Below are positions 8,236 through 17,290 of a DNA stretch of 64,000 nucleotides, piece after piece (positions within the stretch are counted from its first letter, which is position 1; each line of letters begins with the position of its first letter). This DNA is from Vicingaceae bacterium (GTDB taxonomy: Bacteria; Bacteroidota; Bacteroidia; Flavobacteriales_E; Vicingaceae): the NCBI GenBank assembly GCA_028336925.1, contig JAOKVV010000002.1, positions 1 to 64,000 of the forward strand, written 5' to 3'. The notes under the pieces are model-generated. The model was not told where the DNA came from, did no database searches, and saw nothing but the letters and a program-made list of their open reading frames with translations. Both the position numbers and the translations under genes were made by a program.

Positions 8236-9307
8236 ATGGGAAACATTGATCCTGGAAAATATTTAATATTTGTTTTTGCAGCCTTCTGCTTTTCATTTAT
8301 TATCAATATATTATTTTTAAGTTTTTCTAGAAACTTTGGAGGAAGAGCAAAAAATGAAAATACGGTTAGGTGGATTAGCGTAACAAAGCCAGCCTTTGGA
8401 GGAATCTCTTTTTTTATTGTTTTTTTATTATCCTATTCTTCTTATCCAATCTTTTCTCAGACTTTTCATCCATAAGAAATATGCATGTTTTAGGCATACT
8501 ATCGGCAGGCACAATAGCTTTTTTAATGGGATTAGCAGATGATGCTTATGACACTAACCCTTCGTTTAAATTTATTGTGCAGTTTGCAGGAGCGATTATT
8601 CTCATTTCTTCAGGCACTTACATTCAGCTATTCGAATCAATTTATTTAAATTATGCGATAACCATCCTGTAGGTAGTAGGTGTGATGAACTCAATAAATA
8701 TGTTAGATAATATGGATGCTGTGAGCACAATTGCCCTTATTTCTGCATTTTTAGGCATGTTACCAGTCTCAAATGGAACTATATTATCAAGCCTGATGTT
8801 TATCATGATGTCTTACGGAATGATTCCAGCTCTTTTTGGGTTCCTTTATTTTAACTGGAATCCATCTAAAATGTATATGGGCGGCACAGGTAGTCAGTTT
8901 CTAGGAATTGTTCTTGCAGGGTTAACCATTCATTTCCTTTGGAATCCTATAGATTCAATAAATGAAATTGTCATTACTAAACAGTTTTTATATGTTATAC
9001 TAGCATTCTTAGTTCCTTTAAGTGATACCACAATTTTAGTTATCAATGACTTGCGAAAAGACAATCTCCGTTCATAGGAGGAAAGGATCATACAACGCAC
9101 CACTTATCTTACCTTGGCCTATCAGACCGAATGGTAGTAATTACAATCAGTTTAGTTTCCATTATCAGCTTAGTCATCATCTTTTTTATGACTAAAGTAG
9201 AAATGTGGAGTAATCTGTTAACAATAATCATTACTTCTTATGCTTTTATAGTATTCTTATCGTTATTTTTAATAACAAAAAGAACTCATAAAAAAGAAGC
9301 ACAATAT
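8236..9307 (+). pseudogene. WecA/MraY-type undecaprenyl-phosphate sugar-phosphate transferase, degraded
   Basis: Relic of a polytopic GT of the WecA/MraY/TagO family, about 355 residues. Recognisable pieces: KPAFGGISFF in segment 1, MGLADDAYDTNP (the DDxxD motif), MNSINMLDNMD (the NxxNxxDNxD motif), MGGTGSQFLG, and HTTHHLSYLGLSDR (the His-rich loop). Damage: a frameshift near 8475, an in-frame TAG at 8670-8672 where relatives have Trp, and another frameshift near 9050 (frame 0 to frame 2). In addition the Asp of the MGD-x-GS motif reads Gly. After the second shift the frame runs without any stop into the lytic transglycosylase gene. The end given is the base before that gene's preferred ATG. 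Confidence 0.88.
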
Positions 9308-10252
9308 ATGTCAGAAAGTTTAAAAAAATCAGGAAGTTACATCATTACATTCCTTGCCGGAGTGGGTATATTTAGTTTATTTAGCTATGCCTTTGATAAG
9401 GATTTAGATGAGAAAAACTATCAAGATAAAATTAATACTGAATACAACATTTATTCATTAGCTATTCCTACTGATGTGTCTTTTGCAGGAGAAGCTATTC
9501 CTTTATCTGATTTTGAGGTTAGAGAACGTTTAGATAAAGAGCTTCATGTAAATACATATTGGCATTCTCAAACTATTCTATTTTTTAAAAGAGCAAACAG
9601 ATGGTTTCCAGTAATAGAACCCATCTTGTCAAAAAATAATATTCCTGATGATTTCAAATACCTAGCCCTTATAGAAAGTGGATTCGAAAATGTAGTTTCA
9701 CCTGCAGGTGCAACAGGGTTTTGGCAATTCATGAAAGCAACAGGAATTGAATATGGTTTAGAAATTAATGATGAAATAGACGAACGATACCATGCAGAAA
9801 AAGCAACTGAGGCAGCATGCAAGTACCTGCAAAATGCGTATAATAAATTCGGTAGTTGGAGTTTGGTAGCTGCGTCTTACAATGCCGGAATGGGAAGAAT
9901 TTCCTCTCAATTAGACCGCCAGCAAGCCTCAAACTATTGGGATCTTTTATTAAATAGCGAAACTGAGCGGTATGTATTTAGAATGACTGCAATAAAAATA
10001 ATATTCGAAAATCCTGAAAATTTTGGGTTCAATATCAGAAAGAAAGATCTATATAAAAACTTCGTTATAGAAAATGATACCGTTACAGGACCTATAGAAA
10101 GCTTCGCTAGCTATGCTAAAGAAAAGCAAATCAACTATAAGCTATTAAAGTTTTTTAATCCTTGGCTTAGAGAAAGCTATTTAAGAAACAAATTAGGTAA
10201 AACGTATGTTATCCAACTACCTAAAGATGGAGAATTAACAGCTCCATATTAA
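9308..10252 (+). CDS. Lytic transglycosylase (SLT/MltD-like), membrane anchored
   Basis: Peptidoglycan lytic transglycosylase of 314 residues. The chosen ATG gives MSESLKKSGSYIITFLAGVGIF, a signal anchor of the kind seen in Bacteroidota homologues. The SLT domain has ALIESGFENVVSPAGATGFW (Glu of the ES motif is catalytic), GATGFWQFM and AASYNAGMGRIS. The same frame is open back to an ATG at 9131, but those extra 59 residues are the C-terminus of the degraded sugar-phosphate transferase. Whether a fusion protein is made is unknown. It would cleave MurNAc-GlcNAc bonds in the periplasm during cell-wall turnover. Confidence 0.85.
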   Translation: MSESLKKSGSYIITFLAGVGIFSLFSYAFDKDLDEKNYQDKINTEYNIYSLAIPTDVSFAGEAIPLSDFEVRERLDKELHVNTYWHSQTILFFKRANRWFPVIEPILSKNNIPDDFKYLALIESGFENVVSPAGATGFWQFMKATGIEYGLEINDEIDERYHAEKATEAACKYLQNAYNKFGSWSLVAASYNAGMGRISSQLDRQQASNYWDLLLNSETERYVFRMTAIKIIFENPENFGFNIRKKDLYKNFVIENDTVTGPIESFASYAKEKQINYKLLKFFNPWLRESYLRNKLGKTYVIQLPKDGELTAPY

Positions 10253-10284
10253 TAGATAATTGATTCTTAGATTCTTTTGATAAT

Positions 10285-13131
10285 ATGTCCGATAAATTAA
10301 CTAGTGAAACAGTAGAACCATTAATTGTTACAGGCGCTAGAGTTCACAACTTAAAAAATATAGATATCAGTATTCCTCGTGAGAAGCTTGTAGTTATCAC
10401 AGGTTTAAGCGGTAGCGGAAAGTCCTCCTTAGCATTTGATACTATTTATGCAGAAGGACAAAGAAGATATATCGAAAGTTTTGCAGCTTATGCAAGGCAA
10501 TTTCTAGGAAATCTAGAACGACCTGATGTTGAACAAATATCCGGATTGAGTCCTGTAGTTGCTATTGAACAAAAAACAGTGAGCAAAAACCCACGCTCTA
10601 CAGTAGGCACGATTACAGAGGTTTACGATTTTCTAAGATTATTATACTCGAAAGTGGCAGATGCGTACTCCTACAATACAGGAGAAAAAATGGTAAAATA
10701 TAATCAATCGGAAATACTAAACTTAATATTATCTGATTACCTGGATAAAAGTATTTCTATTTTGGCTCCTGTTGTAAAAGGAAGAAAAGGCCATTACAGA
10801 GAGCTCTTTAGGCAGATTTTAAAAATGGGATTTTTACGTGTTCGGGTAGATGGAGAGGTAAAAGAAATCACCTCTACAATGCAAGTTGATCGCTATAAAG
10901 TTCATGATATAGAAATTGTTATCGATCGATTAGTGGTGAATACTGATTCGAAAAACAGACTAAACGAATCTTTAACAACAGCCTTGAAACACGGTAAGAA
11001 TTCCATCTTAATACTAGATAAAGACACAGATTCAAGCAGGCACTTTAGTAAAAATTTAATGTGTCCGTCTACAGGAATTTCTTATGATGAACCGGCTCCT
11101 AACTTCTTCTCATTTAATTCACCTTATGGAGCTTGTTCTCATTGCAGTGGCTTAGGTCAAATTTCCGAAGTTGATATCGATAAAATAATTCCTGACAGTA
11201 AGAAAACTATTAAGCAAGGTGCTATTGAGCCACTGGGAAAGTATTCAGACAAATGGATCTTTAGACAAATAGAAGCAATTGGGAAGCGATTTAACTTTAC
11301 AATTACTACACCGGTAAGCGATATTAGTGAAGAAGCAATGAGTGTAATTCTTTACGGCACTAATGAGCCTTTAAAAATTGAAAATAACGTTGCAGGTGTA
11401 AAAAGCTCATTTTCTTTGGATTTTGAGGGCGTTGTTAATTTTATTGGTCGACAGTATGAAGACAACCCTTCTGCATTAATTACGAATTGGGCAGTAAAGT
11501 TTATGAACAAAATAGACTGTCCTCAATGCCATGGATCTCGCTTAAAAAAAGAGGCAAACTACTTCAAAATACTCGATAATAGCATTGCGGATATCTCTGA
11601 TATGAGTATTGAAAATTTAAGTATTTGGGCTAGTCAGATAGAACGCAAACTATCCAAAAATCAGCAGATAATTGGTAAGGAAATTTTGAAAGAAATTAGA
11701 ACACGTGTTCAATTTTTACTCGATGTAGGTTTGGATTATTTAAGTTTAAGTAGACCTTCCAAAACATTATCAGGTGGTGAAGCACAGCGAATTAGACTAG
11801 CTACACAAATTGGATCTCAGCTTGTTGGTGTATTGTATATCCTTGATGAACCAAGCATCGGCTTACATCAGAGTGACAATGTTCGACTAATAAACTCGTT
11901 GAAAGATTTAAGAGATTTAGGAAACTCAATCATAGTCGTTGAGCATGATAAAGAAATTATGCTGTCCTCAGATTACTTAATAGATATAGGTCCAAAAGCC
12001 GGAGTACATGGTGGAGATATCATTGGTAAAGGTACCCCTGAGGAATTTCTAAAATTACCGACAACTACAGCTCAGTACCTTAACGGAAAAATAAACATAG
12101 AAGTGCCAAAAATACTTAGAAAAGGAAATGGCAAAAAATTAATCTTGAAAGGTGCTACCGGTAATAATTTAAAGGATGTAAATATATCAATACCATTAGG
12201 AACCTTTGTTTGTGTATCAGGAGTTTCAGGTTCGGGTAAATCTACCTTAATAAATGAGACCCTTTACCCCATTTTAAATCAACATTTTTATAAAAGCAAT
12301 AAAAACCCATTACCCTACAAAAGTATAAAAGGTCTGGAGCATTTAGATAAAGTGATTGAAATTGACCAATCACCAATTGGGCGAACTCCAAGATCAAATC
12401 CTGCAACTTACACAGGTCTATTTACTGATATAAGAGCACTTTTTGCAGAGTTGCCTGAAGCAAAAATAAGAGGTTATAAGCAGGGACGATTTTCATTTAA
12501 TGTGGCGGGCGGCAGATGTAACACCTGCAAAGGGGCAGGACTCCAGACGGTAGAAATGAACTTTTTACCTGATGTGTATGTAGAGTGTGAGGAATGCCAT
12601 GGTAAACGATATAATCGAGAAACACTTGAAGTTAGATATAAAAGCAAATCGATTGCAGACGTTCTCAACCTTACGATTGATGAAGCAGTAGATTTCTTTG
12701 AAAAAATACCTACTTTAATGGCTAAGGTTAAAACTCTTCAGGATGTAGGTCTTGGATATATCCGCTTAGGACAAGCATCCACTACTCTATCAGGTGGTGA
12801 AGCCCAGCGTGTAAAGTTAGCAGGAGAATTATCTAAAAAAAATACGGGTAATACTTTTTATATTCTTGATGAACCATCTACGGGTCTACATTTTGAAGAT
12901 ATTAGAATCCTATTAGACGTTTTACAACGATTAGTCGATGCCGGCAATACTATTTTGGTAATTGAGCACAATTTGGACATTATAAAAGTGGCAGACTATA
13001 TAATAGACATTGGGCCTGAAGGCGGAGAGAAAGGTGGAACAGTTGTGGCAGAAGGTACACCGAAAAAAGTAAGCCAATCAAAAGTGAGCAAAACTGCCCC
13101 ATTTTTAAAAGAGGAGTTAATACAATCATAA
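10285..13131 (+). CDS. uvrA: UvrABC excinuclease subunit A
   Basis: A 948-residue damage-recognition ATPase of nucleotide excision repair, of usual length. It has two ABC ATPase halves: Walker A GLSGSGKSSLAFDT and later GVSGSGKSTLINET, signature LSGGEAQRIRLA and LSGGEAQRVKLA, Walker B YILDEPSIGL and YILDEPSTGL. Zinc-binding Cys pairs occur at CSHC, CPQCHG, CNTC and CEECHG. UvrA dimers scan DNA and load UvrB. Its TAA overlaps the next ATG (TAATG), so the LOG-family gene is probably translated from the same mRNA. Confidence 0.97.
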   Translation: MSDKLTSETVEPLIVTGARVHNLKNIDISIPREKLVVITGLSGSGKSSLAFDTIYAEGQRRYIESFAAYARQFLGNLERPDVEQISGLSPVVAIEQKTVSKNPRSTVGTITEVYDFLRLLYSKVADAYSYNTGEKMVKYNQSEILNLILSDYLDKSISILAPVVKGRKGHYRELFRQILKMGFLRVRVDGEVKEITSTMQVDRYKVHDIEIVIDRLVVNTDSKNRLNESLTTALKHGKNSILILDKDTDSSRHFSKNLMCPSTGISYDEPAPNFFSFNSPYGACSHCSGLGQISEVDIDKIIPDSKKTIKQGAIEPLGKYSDKWIFRQIEAIGKRFNFTITTPVSDISEEAMSVILYGTNEPLKIENNVAGVKSSFSLDFEGVVNFIGRQYEDNPSALITNWAVKFMNKIDCPQCHGSRLKKEANYFKILDNSIADISDMSIENLSIWASQIERKLSKNQQIIGKEILKEIRTRVQFLLDVGLDYLSLSRPSKTLSGGEAQRIRLATQIGSQLVGVLYILDEPSIGLHQSDNVRLINSLKDLRDLGNSIIVVEHDKEIMLSSDYLIDIGPKAGVHGGDIIGKGTPEEFLKLPTTTAQYLNGKINIEVPKILRKGNGKKLILKGATGNNLKDVNISIPLGTFVCVSGVSGSGKSTLINETLYPILNQHFYKSNKNPLPYKSIKGLEHLDKVIEIDQSPIGRTPRSNPATYTGLFTDIRALFAELPEAKIRGYKQGRFSFNVAGGRCNTCKGAGLQTVEMNFLPDVYVECEECHGKRYNRETLEVRYKSKSIADVLNLTIDEAVDFFEKIPTLMAKVKTLQDVGLGYIRLGQASTTLSGGEAQRVKLAGELSKKNTGNTFYILDEPSTGLHFEDIRILLDVLQRLVDAGNTILVIEHNLDIIKVADYIIDIGPEGGEKGGTVVAEGTPKKVSQSKVSKTAPFLKEELIQS

Positions 13132-13844
13132 TGAGTAACGAAAAAGACCAAAGAATTTCAGATAAGTTTGATAATAAAGATTGGAATGAAATAAAGTCAA
13201 ATGACTCCTGGGCAATTTTTAAAATCATGTCAGAATTTGTGGAAGGATATGAAAAGCTTTCAAAAATTGGCCCATGTGTATCTATCTTTGGCTCTGCAAG
13301 AACAAAACAAGATCATAAATACTACAAAATAGCAGAAGATTTAGCTTTTAATCTATGTAAAAAAGGTTATGGCGTAATCTCAGGAGGTGGACCGGGAATT
13401 ATGGAAGCTGCAAATAAAGGCGCTCATTCTGCAGGAGGTAAATCAGTTGGATTGAATATAGTATTACCTTTTGAACAGCATTTTAATCCTTACGTAGATG
13501 ATGATAAAAGACTAAATTTTGATTACTTCTTTGTACGTAAGGTTATGTTTGTAAAATATGCCCAAGGATTTGTAGTACTACCCGGAGGATTCGGTACTTT
13601 AGATGAGTTTTTTGAGGCAATTACACTAATTCAAACAAATAAAATAGCAAAATTTCCAATCGTATTAATGAGTAAATCATTTTGGGATGGATTGATTGAA
13701 TGGATGAAAACAGTACTTCTTGAAACAAACAATAATATAAATAAAGAAGATCTCAACCTTTTCTATCTTGCTGATACTGTAGAAGAGGCGGTAAAGCATA
13801 TTGATGAATTCTATCAGCAATACCTATTAAAACCAAACTTCTAA
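13131..13844 (+). CDS. LOG family / TIGR00730 Rossmann-fold protein
   Basis: A 237-residue LOG-family protein. It shows the two signature motifs: SGGGPGIMEAANKGA and PGGFGTLDEFFEAITLIQ (PGGxGTxxE, with the catalytic Glu). Characterised members are nucleotide 5'-monophosphate phosphoribohydrolases acting on cytokinin nucleotides or on purine/pyrimidine NMPs; the substrate of this one is unknown. It overlaps uvrA by one base. The role beside uvrA, possibly nucleotide salvage, is only inferred. Confidence 0.88.
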   Translation: MSNEKDQRISDKFDNKDWNEIKSNDSWAIFKIMSEFVEGYEKLSKIGPCVSIFGSARTKQDHKYYKIAEDLAFNLCKKGYGVISGGGPGIMEAANKGAHSAGGKSVGLNIVLPFEQHFNPYVDDDKRLNFDYFFVRKVMFVKYAQGFVVLPGGFGTLDEFFEAITLIQTNKIAKFPIVLMSKSFWDGLIEWMKTVLLETNNNINKEDLNLFYLADTVEEAVKHIDEFYQQYLLKPNF

Positions 13845-13933
13845 TAATCATCGCTTTTAAACAGAATGTAGTTAATAACTTAGTTTGGCTATCTCTTTTC
13901 CTTAGTAGCTTATTATATAGATTTGTTAAAGTG

Positions 13934-13955
13934 GTTTTCAACAGCTGTTGAAAAC
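13934..13955. repeat. 22-bp perfect palindrome (head-to-head TGTTGAAAA)
   Basis: The half-site GTTTTCAACAG (13934-13944) is followed immediately by its exact reverse complement (13945-13955). Each half contains TTTTCAACA, one base from the DnaA-box variant TTTTCCACA; another ATTCAACAA follows at 13969. It lies in a 200-bp AT-rich gap between the LOG-family gene and the SPOR-domain gene, about 90 bp before the ATG at 14045. With no loop and no T-tract it is more likely a protein-binding site than a terminator. Function not determined. Confidence 0.7.
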
Positions 13956-14044
13956 TATAGAGTCATGTAAATTCAACAATATCAGATTGAATAAAATACT
14001 TTGATATAGTTTTAAACACTTTATTAAACAAACAAATAAGAGCT

Positions 14045-15460
14045 ATGGCTAAGTCTATTATCCTTTTACTAAACATTACTGGACTAATCTTTTTAGAATT
14101 GTTCTACGGTGAGAATGTAACTGTAAAGCAAAATGTACCATCTTCACTAGAATTAAACATTGGTGACACTATTTCAGTTTCAATTTCAAAAGGAGAGCTA
14201 TCGGGTTTTGCGAAACTACAACAAGAAATGCCAAAAGGAATTACTGCAGAAATAATTAATTCTAAGGGCGGAACATTTTCTTTTAAGGATAATATATTGA
14301 AAATTATATGGATTAACTTGCCCGCTGAAGAAACTTTTAGTGTTAAATACTTAATAACTGCTGTATCCACTGAACAAGAAGCTTTTACTTTAAATGGGAA
14401 ATTCTCCTACATTGAACAAAATGAGCGTCAAAACATAGACTTTGAATCGACTGAGATAGCTATAGCATCGTCTCAAATAGCTAATAATAAAGGAATTACT
14501 GAAAATAAAAAGGCAGAAACAGGAATTAGTAATCCGGGAAGAGAATTAGTTGCAGAAGGAGATGATTTTATTATTTACAGAAAAGTATCTAAAATACAAG
14601 GAAAGGAGCAAATTAAAGTTGACTTAACCATTGAAAAGGAGGAGATTAATAGCTTTTGTAAAGTGGAAGAATTTATTCCTTTAGGCTACAACGCTATAGA
14701 GAGCAATTCAAGTGAAGGGTTTTTCTCATTCAAAGATAATGTGGTTAAAATACTTTGGATGGCTTTCCCTTTTGGGGATGAAATAACTATTTCTTACATT
14801 ATAGAGAGGAACAACACCTCTGATGAAGTTAATCAAATAAATGGCAAATTCTCCTATCTAAAAAATGAAGAAACGTTTGAATTTGAAATAAATAAGTCGA
14901 CAATCCCTTCTCTTGAATTTGAAGAACCTAGTGAGGAAATTGTTGAGGAAACTACAGAGACATTAGAAGTAAGCACAGCAGTTATAAAAGAGCCAATCAA
15001 GGAAGAAGAAGAAACTTCTAAGGAAGAGAAAATTAATACAATGGAAGAAATAGCGAAAACAGATGTTTCAAACAACGAAAAACCTACAATTGAAAACGAT
15101 TTACAGACGAGCTCAACAAGTAGTTCAGAAGTTCTAGCAAATAAAATTTCTAATGTCCCTACTCCCGAAACAGGTATTTCATACAAAGTACAGATCGCTG
15201 CAGGGAAAAAAGAGGTAACGAAAGATTACTTTAAAGTTAAGCATCAAATAAATGAAGAGGTTAATATAGAATTTCACGAAGGTTGGAGAAAATATACAAT
15301 CGGTAGATTTCCAATTTACAAAGCTGCTAGAGATAAACGAAATAGCATTTGGGAAGCTGATAATAAAATATCAGATGCATTTGTAACAGCATACAACAAA
15401 GGGAATAGAATTACTGTACAGGAAGCATTGATGATTAGCAATCAGCAGTGGTTAAAATAA
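14045..15460 (+). CDS. Two-copy beta-domain protein with C-terminal SPOR-like domain
   Basis: I do not recognise the N-terminal family by name. After a hydrophobic signal (about 4-21) two related domains occur: residues ~48-123 and ~199-272. Both share the pattern F-K-E-P-G, then FSFKDN, K-I-W and NGKFSY, so they are an internal duplication, probably beta-sandwich. An acidic, Glu/Thr/Ser-rich linker (~290-365) leads to a C-terminal SPOR-like domain (~379-460; SYKVQIAAGKKEVTKDYFKV and DAFVTAYNKGNRITVQEA). SPOR domains bind peptidoglycan lacking stem peptides, so a periplasmic role at the cell wall is inferred. The next gene also ends in SPOR-like domains with a very similar closing motif. Confidence 0.75.
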   Translation: MAKSIILLLNITGLIFLELFYGENVTVKQNVPSSLELNIGDTISVSISKGELSGFAKLQQEMPKGITAEIINSKGGTFSFKDNILKIIWINLPAEETFSVKYLITAVSTEQEAFTLNGKFSYIEQNERQNIDFESTEIAIASSQIANNKGITENKKAETGISNPGRELVAEGDDFIIYRKVSKIQGKEQIKVDLTIEKEEINSFCKVEEFIPLGYNAIESNSSEGFFSFKDNVVKILWMAFPFGDEITISYIIERNNTSDEVNQINGKFSYLKNEETFEFEINKSTIPSLEFEEPSEEIVEETTETLEVSTAVIKEPIKEEEETSKEEKINTMEEIAKTDVSNNEKPTIENDLQTSSTSSSEVLANKISNVPTPETGISYKVQIAAGKKEVTKDYFKVKHQINEEVNIEFHEGWRKYTIGRFPIYKAARDKRNSIWEADNKISDAFVTAYNKGNRITVQEALMISNQQWLK

Positions 15461-15532
15461 CAATCACTTAAAGAAAGTTAATATTTGCAAAAAAGCACGT
15501 ATATTTAAATCCTGAATAGAGCTAGCAAATTC

Positions 15533-17287
15533 ATGAAACAGCAATCCCTTTATACGTTACTTTTTAGTATTTTAATTACCTGTAATACAGCTATTAAAGC
15601 ACAAAACGACTCAGCATCAACTAAAAAGATTGAACAAAAAAAACCGTTAACCATTACTCCACCAACTATTGGACTCGGAGCAGGTTTAATTTCCTTTTAT
15701 GGAGACTTACGAGATTACAAATATGGTAATCCATTCGTTAGTAACCCTGTATATGAACTATACCTGCATCAGCCAGTAACAAACTACTTAAGCTTCAATC
15801 TATACTATATGTTTGGTACAGTTAAAGTAGAGGAACGCAGATTAAAACGTAATCTAAATTTTGAATCTGAACTTCGAGTTAGTGGATTAAGTTTGGAATA
15901 TAATTTCGACAACTTTTTAAAACCAAAGCGAAGTTTCAGTCCGTTTATTACCGCAGGTGTTGAAATGATTGAATTTAATTCAAAAACTGACTTATTAAAT
16001 GGATCAGGAAGTAAATATAACTATTGGTCTGATGGAACAATTAGAAACTTGCCTGAAAATAGCCCGGGATCAGAATTTGCTGTTGAAATACAACGTGATT
16101 ATGTTTACGAAACTGATATAAGAGAAGCCAGATTTGACGGAAAAGGTTTATATCCTGAGAGGTCATTAGCTATTCCTGTTGGAATTGGAGGAAATGTTAA
16201 AATAACAAATCAAATTAATCTTAGAATTGCATCTACCTTTCACTTCACATTTACAGATATGATTGATGGTGTTGATCGCAAATCAACAGAAAGAGTTGGA
16301 GGAGATAGAGCTAATGCAAATTATGATTATTTTTTAGCGAGTACAATTTCACTAACATATAATTTTAGAAAAATAGATACTGAAGCCGATTACGTAAATG
16401 AAGTAATTGATTTTTATGCATACGATCCAAGTGATTACGATGAAGATGGTGTAATTGACTTTATGGATAAATGCCCAAACACTCCACCAAATGTAGAAGT
16501 TGATACACTTGGTTGCCCAATCGATTCTGACGGAGATGGATTAGCTGATTATATAGACAAAGAAATTAATTCATTGGGAACAACTATTAATTCTGAAGGA
16601 ATTTATTTAACTGATGAAATGATCTATGAGTCTTATCTTAAATATTCAGATACCTCGGGAGAGTTTGCAGATGTAATTTCTACGAATTTTACAGGAAGCA
16701 AAGCAATTCCAAGTAGGTTTAGAATAAATGTTGGGGCGTTTAAAGTAGGTGAGCAACCCCGGGATATTGAGCGTCTTTTAAACTTACCTGACTTAAAAAC
16801 TGAAGTTAAAGATTCTATGGTTGTTTATTCTGTGGGAAGTTCTAATGAACTAAAAGAAGTTGTTAAAAGGAAAGCGGAATTAGCTAATCAGGGTTTACTT
16901 CCAACTATTGAAGAGGTTAATAATAATCAACAATATACTTCTGCAGGAAAACGAGTAAATGAATTGAAACCTTTAGGAATTCCTTCTAGTGAAATAACTA
17001 GTGATTCTAAAGTAGTTTTTAGGGTGCAATTAGGTGCATTTAAGAAACAACCTGATATTAGATTTTTTAAAAATACCACAAACCTAATAGTACTTGAAAG
17101 TGGTGGACTATTTAGATATTACTCCGGCGCTTATGACAACTTTAAGGATGCTGCAGAACATAAAGTAAAAATGTCCGTAAATGGATTCGACGGGGCTTTT
17201 GTAACTGCGTTTAAAGGTGGTAAAAAAGTAACTTTAGAATCTGTAGGAGTTAAAGCAATACAGCAAACACCATTAATTGGTAATTAG
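15533..17287 (+). CDS. Outer-membrane beta-barrel protein with TSP3 repeats and two SPOR-like domains
   Basis: A 584-residue protein. Residues 1-23 are a signal peptide ending near IKAQND. About 45-280 form an OmpA-like beta-barrel rich in alternating aromatic strands (LGAGLISFYGDLRDY, TISLTYNF). Next come thrombospondin type-3-like calcium repeats (DYDEDGVIDFMDKCPNTP at 301-318 and DSDGDGLADYID at 331-342). Instead of the usual OmpA peptidoglycan-binding domain there are two SPOR-like domains: ~396-456 (RFRINVGAFK) and ~494-568 (VFRVQLGAFKKQPDI, ending GAFVTAFKGGKKVTL). Likely anchors the outer membrane to peptidoglycan. It lies 72 bp after the related SPOR protein and 3 bp before the oxidoreductase gene. 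Confidence 0.8.
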   Translation: MKQQSLYTLLFSILITCNTAIKAQNDSASTKKIEQKKPLTITPPTIGLGAGLISFYGDLRDYKYGNPFVSNPVYELYLHQPVTNYLSFNLYYMFGTVKVEERRLKRNLNFESELRVSGLSLEYNFDNFLKPKRSFSPFITAGVEMIEFNSKTDLLNGSGSKYNYWSDGTIRNLPENSPGSEFAVEIQRDYVYETDIREARFDGKGLYPERSLAIPVGIGGNVKITNQINLRIASTFHFTFTDMIDGVDRKSTERVGGDRANANYDYFLASTISLTYNFRKIDTEADYVNEVIDFYAYDPSDYDEDGVIDFMDKCPNTPPNVEVDTLGCPIDSDGDGLADYIDKEINSLGTTINSEGIYLTDEMIYESYLKYSDTSGEFADVISTNFTGSKAIPSRFRINVGAFKVGEQPRDIERLLNLPDLKTEVKDSMVVYSVGSSNELKEVVKRKAELANQGLLPTIEEVNNNQQYTSAGKRVNELKPLGIPSSEITSDSKVVFRVQLGAFKKQPDIRFFKNTTNLIVLESGGLFRYYSGAYDNFKDAAEHKVKMSVNGFDGAFVTAFKGGKKVTLESVGVKAIQQTPLIGN

Positions 17288-17290
17288 TAA

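Noticed and set aside
5021-9307. Programmed frameshifting or readthrough as an explanation for the broken genes
   Set aside because: Lesions are numerous, of mixed type, not at slippery sequences that I can recognise, and are accompanied by a catalytic-motif change and a large missing segment.
13845-14044. Calling this gap a replication origin
   Set aside because: Only one palindrome and one related 9-mer are seen, no dnaA gene is nearby and GC skew could not be computed, so only the palindrome is reported.
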